Below are positions 8,033-16,835 of a stretch of DNA of 64,000 nucleotides, in pieces (positions within the stretch are counted from its first letter, which is position 1; each line of letters begins with the position of its first letter). The notes under the pieces are model-generated. The model had not been told where the DNA came from, made no database searches, and saw nothing but the letters and a program-made list of their open reading frames with translations. The stretch lies in the NCBI RefSeq assembly GCF_036182465.1, contig NZ_CP108081.1, forward strand, positions 620,001 through 684,000. Direction: 5' to 3'. A program made the position numbers and the translations under genes. The stretch is from Streptomyces sp. NBC_00258. GTDB lineage: Bacteria; Actinomycetota; Actinomycetes; Streptomycetales; Streptomycetaceae.

Positions 8033-9730
8033 CTACCTTTCTGGCGTCGGGCGGTGGGTGGGCGCCTGTCCGCCGAACCTGCGGAACCGGGCTCGCCGTT
8101 GAGCCAGCAGTTGACCGGCGGTCAGCTCTCTCAGTTCGTCCAGCAGGGGCCGTACGGCGGCGGCGAGGCGCTCGGCCGTCTCCTGGTGGTCGCTGTGGGC
8201 CCCGCTCCCGGGCTCGGGGACGACTCCGTCGACGACCCCCCGGGCGAGCAGAGCGTGTGCGTGCAGCCCGAGTTCACGAGCGGCGCGGGGCGCAGCGTCG
8301 GGGTCGCGCCACAGGATTGCGGCGCAGCCCTCGGGACTGATCACCGAGTAGACGGCATTGCCGAGCGCGAGCACCCGGTCGGCCACGGCGAGCCCGAGGG
8401 CGCCTCCGCTGCCACCTTCGGAGATGATCACGGCGACGATCGGCACGGGCAGCCCGGACATCAGCCGCAGGTTCTCCGCGATGGCGGCGGCCTGGCCGCC
8501 GCGTTCCGCCTCGACCCCCGGGTACGCACCGCTGGTGTCGACCAGGGTCAGTACCGGGATGCCCGTCTTGGCCGCGAGGCGCATCAGGCGGGCGGCCTTG
8601 CGGTAGCCGGCAGGCACCGGCATGCCGAAGTTCCGTTTCCGCAGCGCGGCCGCGGTATGTCCCTTCTGCTGGCCGATGACCATCACGGGCCGGCCGTCGA
8701 GGACGCCGACCCCGCCGACCGTGGCCGGGCAGTCGGCGCCGATGCGGTCGCCGTGAAGTTCCTGGAAGTCATCGACGAGGAGGTCGACGTAGTCGAGAGT
8801 GGTGGGGCGGTCGAGGTTCCTGGCGAGCCGTACGGCCTGCCAGGCGTCGAGGTCGGGCACCTCGTCCGGGTCGGTGAGCAAGACGGTGTCACGCCCGCCG
8901 GATTCCGTTCCCGTGTGCTCCCCGGGCGCCAGAGCGCCCAGCAACCGCCCGAGTGTGGCGCGCAGTTCGCCCCGCGGCGCGACCACGTCGACCTGCCCGT
9001 GCTCCAGCAGGAACTCCGCACGCTGGAAGTTCTCCGGCAGCCGCTCGCCGATGGTGCGCTGGATCACTCGGGGGCCCGCGAAGCCCATCCGGGCGCCGGG
9101 TTCGGCCACGATCACATCGCAGAGCGTGGCGAACGACGCCGCCACTCCCCCGAACACCGGATCGGTGATGACGGAGACGGTGAGGATGCCCGCCTCGTCG
9201 AGGGCGAGCAGGGCCTGGCTGGTCTTCGCCATCTGCATCAGCGACACCAGCCCCTCCTGCATACGTGCCCCCCCGGACGCGCAGGCGATGATCAGCGGCC
9301 GCCGCTCGGCCAGGGCCATCTCGGCGGTGAGCGTGATGAGTTCACCCAGGCCGCCGCTGAGGCTGCCGCCCATGAAACCGAACTCCATGGCGACGACCGC
9401 GACATCCGTCCCCGCGATACGGCCCCGCGCCGCGATCGCCGCCTCGTCGAGGCCGGTGCGCTCACGTGCCTCGGCCAGCCGCTCGTGGTAGGGCCGGGTG
9501 TCGGTAAAGCTGTGGGCGTCGTCCAGGGCATGCGGTAAGTGGAAGGGCTCGGCCGAGTCCGGATCGAGGAGTTGGCCGAGCCGCTCCCGGGCCGACAGCC
9601 GTCGGTGGTGGCCGCACTCCGGGCAGACGCCGCCGCTGCGGGCGAGTCGCTTGGCGTAGACGGGGCGCCTGCAGTGGTCGCACAACCACCAGTCGGCGGC
9701 GACCGGGGCCGCGTCGGCCGGGGCGGTCAT
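8033..9730 (-). CDS. acetyl-CoA carboxylase carboxyltransferase, beta-alpha fusion (AccDA)
   Basis: 565 residues. The N-terminal half is the AccD beta subunit with its four-Cys zinc finger (Cys17, Cys20, Cys36, Cys39) and a crotonase-fold core. The C-terminal half, from about residue 300, is the AccA alpha subunit (GDRIGAD, DTSGAYPG, EGGSGGA). The two halves are separate genes in most bacteria; a single polypeptide gives fixed stoichiometry. It transfers CO2 from biotin to acetyl-CoA. The start codon overlaps the ACP stop (ATGA). Confidence 0.93.
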   Translation of the reverse strand: MTAPADAAPVAADWWLCDHCRRPVYAKRLARSGGVCPECGHHRRLSARERLGQLLDPDSAEPFHLPHALDDAHSFTDTRPYHERLAEARERTGLDEAAIAARGRIAGTDVAVVAMEFGFMGGSLSGGLGELITLTAEMALAERRPLIIACASGGARMQEGLVSLMQMAKTSQALLALDEAGILTVSVITDPVFGGVAASFATLCDVIVAEPGARMGFAGPRVIQRTIGERLPENFQRAEFLLEHGQVDVVAPRGELRATLGRLLGALAPGEHTGTESGGRDTVLLTDPDEVPDLDAWQAVRLARNLDRPTTLDYVDLLVDDFQELHGDRIGADCPATVGGVGVLDGRPVMVIGQQKGHTAAALRKRNFGMPVPAGYRKAARLMRLAAKTGIPVLTLVDTSGAYPGVEAERGGQAAAIAENLRLMSGLPVPIVAVIISEGGSGGALGLAVADRVLALGNAVYSVISPEGCAAILWRDPDAAPRAARELGLHAHALLARGVVDGVVPEPGSGAHSDHQETAERLAAAVRPLLDELRELTAGQLLAQRRARFRRFGGQAPTHRPTPER

Positions 9731-9984
9731 GAGGTGGCGGCGATCTGCCGCCTGGCGAGTTCGAGGAGCCGTCCCGGCGTACCGACCTCGGTGACCTCTT
9801 CGTCGGTCAGCTCGATGCCGTAGTCCTGCTTGAGCCGTGCGGCCATCTCCAGGACCGCCAGTGAGTCGTAGCCGAGGTCGGCGAAGAGGACGTTCTCGAA
9901 CTCGCCCTCGATGTCAGCGTTCTCGCCTTCTCCCGCGCACTCGCGCAGGATGCGGGCAAGCTCGTCGAGGGTCAAGTCTGGCAT
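9727..9984 (-). CDS. type II PKS acyl carrier protein
   Basis: 85 residues with the phosphopantetheine site GYDSLAVLE at Ser41. The ATG at 9984 has AGGAG upstream. It carries the growing poly-beta-ketone for the KS-alpha/KS-beta pair encoded 35 nt upstream and completes the minimal PKS. It overlaps accDA by 4 nt. Confidence 0.95.
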   Translation of the reverse strand: MPDLTLDELARILRECAGEGENADIEGEFENVLFADLGYDSLAVLEMAARLKQDYGIELTDEEVTEVGTPGRLLELARRQIAATS

Positions 9985-10019
9985 GGCAGTGTCTCCTAGG
10001 TTGCTGAGTGGAGTACGGC

Positions 10020-11243
10020 TCAGTGGGCCCCGCCCACGACCATCGCGGAGTTGAATCCGCCGAGGCCGCGGGCGACGACCAGCACGGCGCGCATCCGGAG
10101 CGCGAGCGGCCGGTCGACGACCACGTTCAGGCCGTACCGGGGCGAGGGCCGGGTGTACGCCGCGGCGGGAAGGACGCCGTCGCGCAGGGCGAGCAGGGCG
10201 GTGGCGACGTCGAGTGGTCCCGCTCCCGCGCACAGGCGGCCGGTCAGTGTCTTGGGGATCGCGACCGGGACCTCGCGTGCGCCGAAGACCGCGCCGAGCG
10301 CGGCGGCTTCCGCCCGGTCGAAGTCGGGGATGCCAGCCGCGTCGGCGAAGACGGCATCGATGTCACCGGCGTCGGCATCGGCATCGGCCAGGGCGAGTTC
10401 GATCGCTGTGCACAGTGCCGACGCGTCGTCCCCGGGTGCGGTGCCCGGCTTCGGGTCGAAGGTGGCGGCGTATCCGAGGAGCCTGCCGTGCACCTGGGGG
10501 GCGCCGCGCATGCGTGCCGCCGCCTCGTCCTCCATGACGAGGATCGCGCCGCCCTCTCCCGGTACGAAGCCAGCGGCCTCCTCGTCGAAGGGGCGGTAGG
10601 CGAGCGCCGGGTCCTCGGCGGTGCTCAGATGTCCGGCTGCGGTCTGGGCTATCCAGCCCCACGGGCACAGGGAGCCGTCCACGGCGCCGGTGACCACGGC
10701 GTTCAGGTCGCGGCGCAGCAGCCGCCGGGCCTGGGCGAGGGCGTCGAGACCGCCTGCCTCGTCGGCGACCAGCACTCCGCTGGGGCCGCGCAGAGCGTGG
10801 CGGATGGAGATCTGGCCGGTGTTGACCGCGTAGAACCAGGCGAAGGACTGGTACGCGCTCACGTACTCGGGGCCCTTGCGCCACAGGTTGTCGAGCTCCT
10901 GGTGGCCGAACTCGAAGCCGCCGGCGCTGTTGGCGGTCACCACGCCGACGCCGTATTCGGGCAGCTCCCACGGATCCAGGCCGGCGTCGCGGATGGCCTC
11001 GTCGGCGGCCACGAGCGAGAGTCGGGTGGAGTGGTCGGTCTGCGGGACGAGTCGGCTCGGGAGATGAGCCGCCGGGTCGAACCCGCTGATCTCGCCGGCC
11101 AGAGTGGCTCGGTAGCGGTCGGGTGGGAAGCGGGTGATGCGGCGGATGCCGGAGCGTGCCTCCAGGGCTGCGTTCCAGTACTCCTCGGTGCTCATCCCGT
11201 TCGGCGCGACGACTCCGATGCCCGTGACGACGGCTGCGTTCAC
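10020..11243 (-). CDS. type II PKS ketosynthase beta / chain length factor
   Basis: 407 residues. It is homologous to KS-alpha but lacks the nucleophilic Cys. The equivalent position lies in VADEAGGLDAL, with Glu162 where most chain length factors have Gln (VAEQAGG). It pairs with KS-alpha and sets chain length. The GTG start overlaps the KS-alpha stop by 4 nt. Gln-to-Glu at this site could affect malonyl decarboxylation and priming. Confidence 0.94.
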   Translation of the reverse strand: MNAAVVTGIGVVAPNGMSTEEYWNAALEARSGIRRITRFPPDRYRATLAGEISGFDPAAHLPSRLVPQTDHSTRLSLVAADEAIRDAGLDPWELPEYGVGVVTANSAGGFEFGHQELDNLWRKGPEYVSAYQSFAWFYAVNTGQISIRHALRGPSGVLVADEAGGLDALAQARRLLRRDLNAVVTGAVDGSLCPWGWIAQTAAGHLSTAEDPALAYRPFDEEAAGFVPGEGGAILVMEDEAAARMRGAPQVHGRLLGYAATFDPKPGTAPGDDASALCTAIELALADADADAGDIDAVFADAAGIPDFDRAEAAALGAVFGAREVPVAIPKTLTGRLCAGAGPLDVATALLALRDGVLPAAAYTRPSPRYGLNVVVDRPLALRMRAVLVVARGLGGFNSAMVVGGAH

Positions 11244-12508
11244 CGCTCCGCCCGACCGGGCCCGGTGAGTACCATCGCGCTCTGGAAGCCGCCGAATCCG
11301 CTGCCGACGCTGAGGACGACGTCGAGCTGTGCCTCCCGTGCGACCAGCGGCACATAGTCAAGGTCGCATTCCGGATCGGGCTCGTGCAGGTTCGCCGTCG
11401 GCGGGACCGCTCCGTTCTCCATAGCGAGCGCGCAGGCCGCGAGTTCGACGGAGCCGATCGCGCCGAGGGAGTGGCCGATCATCGACTTAATGGAGCTGAC
11501 CGGTGTGCGTCGGGCGTGTTCACCGAGCGCCTTCTTGAACGCGGCGGTCTCGTGCCGGTCGTTCTGCTTGGTGCCGGAGCCGTGCGCGTTGATGTAGCTG
11601 ACCTCGTCGGCCGCCACCCGCGCCTCCGCGAGGGCCGTCTCGATGGCCGCGGCCATCTCCTTGCCGTCCGGGCGCAGCCCCGTCATGTGGAAGGCGTTGC
11701 AGCGGGAGGCGTATCCTGCGACGCCCGCGTAGACATGGGCACCGCGGGCCCGCGCACGCTCCCGCTCCTCCAGGACGAAGACCGCGCAGCCCTCACCGAG
11801 CACGAAGCCGTTGCGGCTGCGGTCGAACGGCCGTGAGGCGGTGGCCGGTTCGTCGTTGCGGGGCGTGGTCGCCCTGATCGCGTCGAAGCAGGCGACCGTG
11901 ATGGGCGAGATGGGCGCGTCGGTACCGCCTGTGATCATGACGTCCGCGGAGCCCTCCTCGATGAGCCGTACGGCGTGGCCGACGGCGTCGAGCCCGGAGG
12001 TGCAGCCCGTGGAGACCACGGAACACGGGCCCTGCGCACCGACGCTCCAGGCCACCTCCGCCGCCATCGAACTGGGCACGTAGTAGTCGTAGAGGTGCGG
12101 GACCGCGAGGTCGGGGTCGACGAGCCAGTCGCGGCCCCCGTGGCTGGCGACGGCGTACTCGCGTTCCAGGCTGGTCGTGCAGCCCACCGCGCTGCCCAGG
12201 GTGACGCCCGTGCGGTACGGGTCCAGTTCCTGCACGTCGAGGCCGCTGTCGCCCACCGCCTCGCGCGTCGCCACCAGTGCGAACTGGGTGGCCCGGTCGA
12301 GCCGGCCAGCCTCCTCGGTCGTCAGTCCCTCCGCCTCCGCGTCGAAGTCGCACTCGGCGCCGACGGTCGAGCGAAAGGGCGAGGCGTCGAAGTGGGTGAT
12401 GGTGCGGGTCGCGGTACGGCCGGATACGAGCAGGTCCCAGAACGGTTTGCTGCCGATGCCTCCCGGAGCGACCACGCCCAACCCGGTTATCACTACGTCA
12501 CGGGCCAT
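11240..12508 (-). CDS. type II PKS ketosynthase alpha
   Basis: About 422 residues, with the nucleophile in VVSTGCTSGLDAVGHA (Cys169), His309 in NAHGSGT and His346 in MIGHSLG: a complete Cys-His-His condensing enzyme. I prefer the ATG at 12508 because GGGGG lies 9 nt upstream; an ATG at 12517 abuts that box. It condenses malonyl units on the ACP to form the aromatic backbone. It is the first gene of a minus-strand operon extending to rmlB (KS-alpha, KS-beta, ACP, accDA, accB, accC, rmlA, rmlB) and is read from the divergent 12.5-12.7 kb promoter. Confidence 0.95.
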   Translation of the reverse strand: MARDVVITGLGVVAPGGIGSKPFWDLLVSGRTATRTITHFDASPFRSTVGAECDFDAEAEGLTTEEAGRLDRATQFALVATREAVGDSGLDVQELDPYRTGVTLGSAVGCTTSLEREYAVASHGGRDWLVDPDLAVPHLYDYYVPSSMAAEVAWSVGAQGPCSVVSTGCTSGLDAVGHAVRLIEEGSADVMITGGTDAPISPITVACFDAIRATTPRNDEPATASRPFDRSRNGFVLGEGCAVFVLEERERARARGAHVYAGVAGYASRCNAFHMTGLRPDGKEMAAAIETALAEARVAADEVSYINAHGSGTKQNDRHETAAFKKALGEHARRTPVSSIKSMIGHSLGAIGSVELAACALAMENGAVPPTANLHEPDPECDLDYVPLVAREAQLDVVLSVGSGFGGFQSAMVLTGPGRAER

Positions 12509-12576
12509 TCTGTTCATCCCCCGATGTCTGAAGCCGATCCGGCTTTCGATGCCGCGCCCAGAAGCATTCGGGGCAC

Positions 12577-12605
12577 CGCTTGAGGCGACCTCGAACGCAA
12601 GTTGA
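12577..12605 (-). promoter_or_regulatory. SARP-type triple heptamer operator for the KS-alpha operon
   Basis: On the minus strand three heptamers repeat every 11 bp: TCAACTT (12605-12599), TCGAGGT (12594-12588) and TCAAGCG (12583-12577). A possible -10, AATGCT, begins 8 bp further downstream (12568-12563). This is the geometry of SARP-dependent promoters, in which the activator binds one face of the helix next to the -10 box. Confidence 0.6.
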
Positions 12606-12626
12606 AGGCCAAACCGCCAGTTCGAT

Positions 12627-12656
12627 TCGAGTGGGCGTCGAGGCGCGCGCTAGACC
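12627..12656 (+). promoter_or_regulatory. SARP-type heptamer promoter for the plus-strand sugar/oxygenase operon
   Basis: Heptamers TCGAGTG (12627-12633) and TCGAGGC (12638-12644) are exactly 11 bp apart and are followed after 6 bp by TAGACC (12651-12656), a plausible -10. The ATG of the 2,3-dehydratase is 67 nt further on. Together with the minus-strand repeats at 12577-12605 this makes a bidirectional SARP-controlled promoter. Confidence 0.6.
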
Positions 12657-12722
12657 CCTTTGCAACGGTGTGGCCCGCGAGCGCGCTCGCCCTCCACACG
12701 GCGGTCTCCTGCGAGGTGAGGC

Positions 12723-14153
12723 ATGGCACTTGACCTTTTGTCGGCCGGGCTCAGGCCCTGCCCGGACGCACGGTTCACCGAGTCGGGATCGGCCACCGAG
12801 GACCGCGCGTCCGTCAAGGCCGCACTGAACTGGCTGACCGCACGCCGGGACGCGCACACCTTCGAGGTGACCCGCGTTCCCTTCGACGAACTCAAGGAGT
12901 GGTCCTTCGAGCCGGACACGGGCAACCTGGGCCACCGCAGCGGCAGGTTCTTCACCGTCGAGGGCTACCGGGTACACAGCGACTACGGGAAGGTGCCGCG
13001 CTGGGACCAGCCCATCATCAACCAGCCCGAGATCGGCATGCTCGGTTTCGTCGTCAAGGAGTTCGACGGCATCCTGCACTGTCTGATGCAGGCCAAGATG
13101 GAGCCTGGCAACGTGAACGTCGTCCAGCTCTCGCCGACCGTGCAGGCCACGCGGAGCAACCAGAAGCGGATACACCGCGGTTCGCGCGTCCGGTATCTGG
13201 AGTACTTCACCGATCCCGGACTGTCCGAGGTGCTCGTCGACGTGCTCCAGTCCGAGCAGGGCTCCTGGTTCCTCGGCAAGCGCAACCGCAACATCGTGGT
13301 CGAGACGACCGAGGACGTGCCGCCGCACGACGACTACCGCTGGATGACGATCGGCGAGATCCAGGAACTCCTGCGGTTGGACAACATGGTGAACATGGAT
13401 GCCAGGACGGTGCTGTCCTGCGTCCCGTTCGCCCGGCCGACCGGGGCGCCGGCCCTGGGCCCCGACGGCGGCTTCCGCGCGGCCCTGCGCCGTTCGATGG
13501 CACCCGAAGAGGGCTCCCTGCACACCATGCGGGCGGTACTGAGCTGGTTCACCGACACCACGGCCAGGCACGAACTGCGCACCGAACGCATCCCGTTGAG
13601 CCGGATCGAGGGCTGGAGCCGCACTGCGGACGCGATCAGCCACCGGGAGGGCAGGCACTTCTCGATCATCGGCGCCCGGGTGACCGCGGGCAGCCGCGAG
13701 GTGCTGAACTGGACGCAGCCGCTGCTGGCCCCGCACGGTCTCGGCCTGGCGGCTCTCCTCGTACGGAACATCGACGGAGTTCTCCACGTGCTGCTGCACG
13801 CCCGGCCCGAGGGCGGTCACCTGCACGGCATCGAGCTGGCACCCACCGTGCAATGCACCCCGGACAACTACCGAGGTCTGCCCGACGACCACCGGCCGCG
13901 CTTCCTCGGTCACGTGACCGACGTGGCCCCGGAGCGGGTGCGCTTCGACGCCGTGCAGTCCGAGGAAGGCGGCCGCTTCCATCACGCGGAGTGCCGCTAC
14001 ACGGTCGTCGAGGTCGATGATGACTTCCCCGTCGAAGAACCCGAGGGATACCGGTGGTTGACCATGCATCAGATGACACGGCTGCTTCGGCACAGTCACT
14101 ATCTCAACGTCCAGGCGCGCAGCCTCGTCGCGTGTCTGCACAGCCTGTGGTGA
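12723..14153 (+). CDS. NDP-4-keto-6-deoxyhexose 2,3-dehydratase
   Basis: 476 residues, full length for the PF03559 family, which consists of two tandem copies of the same domain. Here the repeat is visible as ALNWLTARRDA...WSFEPD...FFTVEG (N half) and AVLSWFTDTTAR...WSRTAD...HFSIIG (C half). It removes water across C2-C3 of dTDP-4-keto-6-deoxyglucose, the first step to 2-deoxysugars. GAGGTGAGG precedes the ATG. It heads the plus-strand operon; its stop overlaps the next GTG (GTGA). Confidence 0.94.
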   Translation: MALDLLSAGLRPCPDARFTESGSATEDRASVKAALNWLTARRDAHTFEVTRVPFDELKEWSFEPDTGNLGHRSGRFFTVEGYRVHSDYGKVPRWDQPIINQPEIGMLGFVVKEFDGILHCLMQAKMEPGNVNVVQLSPTVQATRSNQKRIHRGSRVRYLEYFTDPGLSEVLVDVLQSEQGSWFLGKRNRNIVVETTEDVPPHDDYRWMTIGEIQELLRLDNMVNMDARTVLSCVPFARPTGAPALGPDGGFRAALRRSMAPEEGSLHTMRAVLSWFTDTTARHELRTERIPLSRIEGWSRTADAISHREGRHFSIIGARVTAGSREVLNWTQPLLAPHGLGLAALLVRNIDGVLHVLLHARPEGGHLHGIELAPTVQCTPDNYRGLPDDHRPRFLGHVTDVAPERVRFDAVQSEEGGRFHHAECRYTVVEVDDDFPVEEPEGYRWLTMHQMTRLLRHSHYLNVQARSLVACLHSLW

Positions 14154-15148
14154 CCAGGGTCGGGACACCACTGCGCATCGGGGTGCTCGGCTGCGGCGGC
14201 ATCGCCATGCGCCGGATGCTGCCCGCGATGGCCCGGACCCCGGCGGTCGAGATCGCCGCGGTCGCGAGCCGCGACAAGGACCGCGCCGAGGAGGCCGCGA
14301 GCCGGTTCGACGCGGATCCGGTGCACGGCTACGAACCGCTGCTGGAACGCGACGACATCACCGCGGTGTACGTGCCGCTGCCTCCCTCACTGCACGCGCC
14401 CTGGACGGCACGGACGTTGAAGGCCGGCAAGCACGCCCTGGTCGAGAAGCCGATGGTCACCCACGCCCCGGAGGCACACGCCCTGGCGGCCCTCGCCGAG
14501 GAGGGATCGCTGGTGCTCATGGAGAGCTTCATGTTCCTCCACCACACACAGCACGCCACCGTCATGGCCCACCTGGAGCGCGGCGAGATCGGTGAACTGC
14601 GATCCGTCACGGCGGAGTTCGGCTTCCCGCCGCTGCCGGCGCGGGACATCCGCAACCGCCCCGAACTCGGCGGGGGCGCTCTGCTGGACGCCGGCGTCTA
14701 CACCCTGCGAGTCACCCAACTCCTGCTGGGCGGCACGGTGTCGGTGGTCGGCGCGGCTCTCACGGCCGACGGGACAACCGGTGTCGACGTGGTCGGCGAC
14801 GCGCTCCTGCGCGGCGACACGGGAGTCACTTCACATGTCGCCTTCGGATTCCGGCACGCCTATCGCTCGACCTACACCCTGTGGGGCAGCTCGGGACGGA
14901 TCCACCTGGACCGCGCCTTCACCCCTCCCCCGGACCACCGGCCCGTGTTGCGGATCGAACGGCAGGACCGCGTCGAGACGCTGACCCTGCCCGCCGCCGA
15001 CCAGTTCGCCAACATCGCCGCCTGGTTCGCCGCCCTCGTCCGGGGCGAGGGGGACCCCGAGCCGGAACGCACGGCCGCCGTGCGACAGGCCGAGCTGATC
15101 GACGCCGTGCGCGACGCCTCGCGCCACGATGCGGGGAGCCCACCATGA
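14150..15148 (+). CDS. NDP-hexose 3-ketoreductase (Gfo/Idh/MocA family)
   Basis: 332 residues from the GTG at 14150, which overlaps the 2,3-dehydratase stop; an upstream ATG would require a 100-nt overlap. The N-terminal NAD(P) motif GVLGCGG, the EKPMVTHAPEA segment typical of this family and the C-terminal sheet domain are present. It reduces the unstable 3,4-diketo-2,6-dideoxy product of the preceding enzyme to a 4-keto-2,6-dideoxyhexose, the partner step in all such pathways. It is coupled by ATGA overlap to the flavin reductase. Confidence 0.92.
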   Translation: MTRVGTPLRIGVLGCGGIAMRRMLPAMARTPAVEIAAVASRDKDRAEEAASRFDADPVHGYEPLLERDDITAVYVPLPPSLHAPWTARTLKAGKHALVEKPMVTHAPEAHALAALAEEGSLVLMESFMFLHHTQHATVMAHLERGEIGELRSVTAEFGFPPLPARDIRNRPELGGGALLDAGVYTLRVTQLLLGGTVSVVGAALTADGTTGVDVVGDALLRGDTGVTSHVAFGFRHAYRSTYTLWGSSGRIHLDRAFTPPPDHRPVLRIERQDRVETLTLPAADQFANIAAWFAALVRGEGDPEPERTAAVRQAELIDAVRDASRHDAGSPP

Positions 15149-15747
15149 CCGCTTTGTCCACTGGCCTGGACCCGGCCCTGCTGCGCGACTCGTTGTCCCG
15201 GTGGCCGAGCGGGGTCTCGGTCGTGACGACCGTCGACGCGGCCGGGGTGCGCCGCGGGTTCACCGCGACGGCGTTCTCGTCCCTGTCGCTCGAACCACCG
15301 CTGATCCTCGTCTGTCTGGACCGCGCGGCCGACTGCCGGCCGGCCTTCGAGACGGCGGACGTGATGGCCGTACATGTCCTGCGCGAGGACCAGACGCCAC
15401 TCGCCCAGCGGTTCGCCACGAAGAACATCGACAAGTACGACGGTCTGTCCCCCTCCGAGGGCTTCGGCGGTGTGCCGCTGCTGGGTGGCGTACTGGCCCA
15501 CATCGAATGCGAGCTCGATCGCCGGATCGACGCCGGTGACCATGTGATCCTCATCGGTCTGGTGCGCCGCTGCGAGGTCTTCCCGGGTCGGCCGCTGGTC
15601 TACTTCGCCCGCGCGTTCCACGGTCTGCATACCGAACTCCATCCCAGTCGGACCCGAGAGGCGGATACCCATGCCCATGACGAACACGACGCCCACCGCT
15701 CCCCCAACGGACACGGGGCTGGCGGGGGCCGCGGGCAAGGTGGCTGA
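15145..15747 (+). CDS. NAD(P)H:flavin oxidoreductase (two-component monooxygenase reductase)
   Basis: 200 residues of the flavin-reductase-like split-barrel fold (ActVB/HpaC type), with WPSGVSVVTT near the N terminus, FTATAFSSLSLEPPLILVCL in the flavin region and FARAFHGL at the end. The last 40 residues are His/Gly-rich and overlap the next gene by 77 nt, so the extreme C terminus may be dispensable. It supplies reduced FMN/FAD to the monooxygenase encoded next. Confidence 0.88.
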   Translation: MTALSTGLDPALLRDSLSRWPSGVSVVTTVDAAGVRRGFTATAFSSLSLEPPLILVCLDRAADCRPAFETADVMAVHVLREDQTPLAQRFATKNIDKYDGLSPSEGFGGVPLLGGVLAHIECELDRRIDAGDHVILIGLVRRCEVFPGRPLVYFARAFHGLHTELHPSRTREADTHAHDEHDAHRSPNGHGAGGGRGQGG

Positions 15748-16831
15748 GCTGGCCGCCGAGTCCGCGGCCGCCGCCGACTCCGACAACCGGCTCTCGCCCG
15801 CCGTCGCGGAGGCGCTCGTGAGCGCCGGTTTCGCACGGCACTTCGTGGGCGAGAGGTGGGGCGGCGCGGCCGGCGTGCCGGGTGCGGTGCAGGACCTCAC
15901 GCGGGCGCTCGCCACGGTCGGGACCGGCTGCATGTCGGCCGCCTGGTGCGGCGGGGTGTACGCCGCGGTGGCGCGCATGTGCTCGCACCTGCCGGAGGAG
16001 GGGCAGCATGAACTGTGGGCCGACGGACCGGACGTGCCGCTCGCCGGATCCTTCGCACCCTCGGGGACCGTCCGCGAGGTGCCGGGCGGCTGGCGGGTGA
16101 GCGGAACGTGGGGCTTCGCCAGCGGGGTGGACCACGCGCACTGGACGATGGTGGGCGGCGCCGTGCCCGGTCCGGACGGCGTGCCGTCGTTGCGGCACTT
16201 CGTGCTCCCGCGCAGCGACTACGAGGTGCTGGACACCTGGCGCAACGTGGGGTTGCGCGGAACGGGCAGCAACAGCGTGCTAGTCGACGACGCCTTCGTA
16301 CCCGCGCACCGCACCTTCGAGCACCGCTCGGTCCTGACCGGACACACGGATCCCGCCCTCCCGCGGGCGCTCCGGGTTCCCCACAAGCTGATCAACGGGC
16401 TGTTCTTCGTGGCACCGGGGATCGGCGCCGTCGAGGGTGCCCTCGCGGCGTGGACGGAATGGACCGCGAACCGCGTGGAGATCTACGGGGCCAGGAGCAG
16501 CTCCCGGCCAGGCGTACGCCTGGCGCTTTCCCGGGCCGCCGCGAGCCTGGACGCGGCCCGGCTGCTCGTCGAACGCGCGGCCGTCGAGGGCGACAGCGCC
16601 GACGTCGACCGAGAGCTGGCTCTGCGCGCGACCCGCGACTACTCGACCGCGGTCGACCTGCTCCTCGACGCGGTGAACGGGCTGCTGCGGATGAGCGGCG
16701 CCCGCGGTCAGGCGCAGTCGAGCCCGGTCCAGCGCGTGTGGCGGGACGTGCACTGCATGGCGGGGCACGCCGCGCTGCAGCCGGACGTGAACGCGGATGG
16801 ATGGGCGAAGCACGCGCTCGGCGAGGAGTGA
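15671..16831 (+). CDS. acyl-CoA-dehydrogenase-like flavin-dependent monooxygenase
   Basis: 386 residues with the three-domain acyl-CoA dehydrogenase fold, of the group D oxygenase subset (ActVA-ORF5, HsaA, KijD3). Visible landmarks are the helical N-terminal domain (about 15-115), the beta domain with SGTWGFASGVDHA, the WRNVGLRGTGSN loop and a C-terminal helical bundle. Pairing with a flavin reductase supports oxygenation rather than acyl-CoA oxidation. No sugar aminotransferase is seen here, so a nitrososugar role (KijD3 type) is less likely than hydroxylation of the polyketide. The start is ATG 15671 or 15677. It is the last gene of the plus-strand operon. Confidence 0.85.
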   Translation: MPMTNTTPTAPPTDTGLAGAAGKVAELAAESAAAADSDNRLSPAVAEALVSAGFARHFVGERWGGAAGVPGAVQDLTRALATVGTGCMSAAWCGGVYAAVARMCSHLPEEGQHELWADGPDVPLAGSFAPSGTVREVPGGWRVSGTWGFASGVDHAHWTMVGGAVPGPDGVPSLRHFVLPRSDYEVLDTWRNVGLRGTGSNSVLVDDAFVPAHRTFEHRSVLTGHTDPALPRALRVPHKLINGLFFVAPGIGAVEGALAAWTEWTANRVEIYGARSSSRPGVRLALSRAAASLDAARLLVERAAVEGDSADVDRELALRATRDYSTAVDLLLDAVNGLLRMSGARGQAQSSPVQRVWRDVHCMAGHAALQPDVNADGWAKHALGEE

Positions 16832-16835
16832 CACC

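Noticed and set aside
15671..16831. Nitrososynthase (KijD3-like) for a nitrosugar
   Set aside because: No sugar aminotransferase or N-methyltransferase in the window, so the substrate would be lacking; kept only as an alternative.
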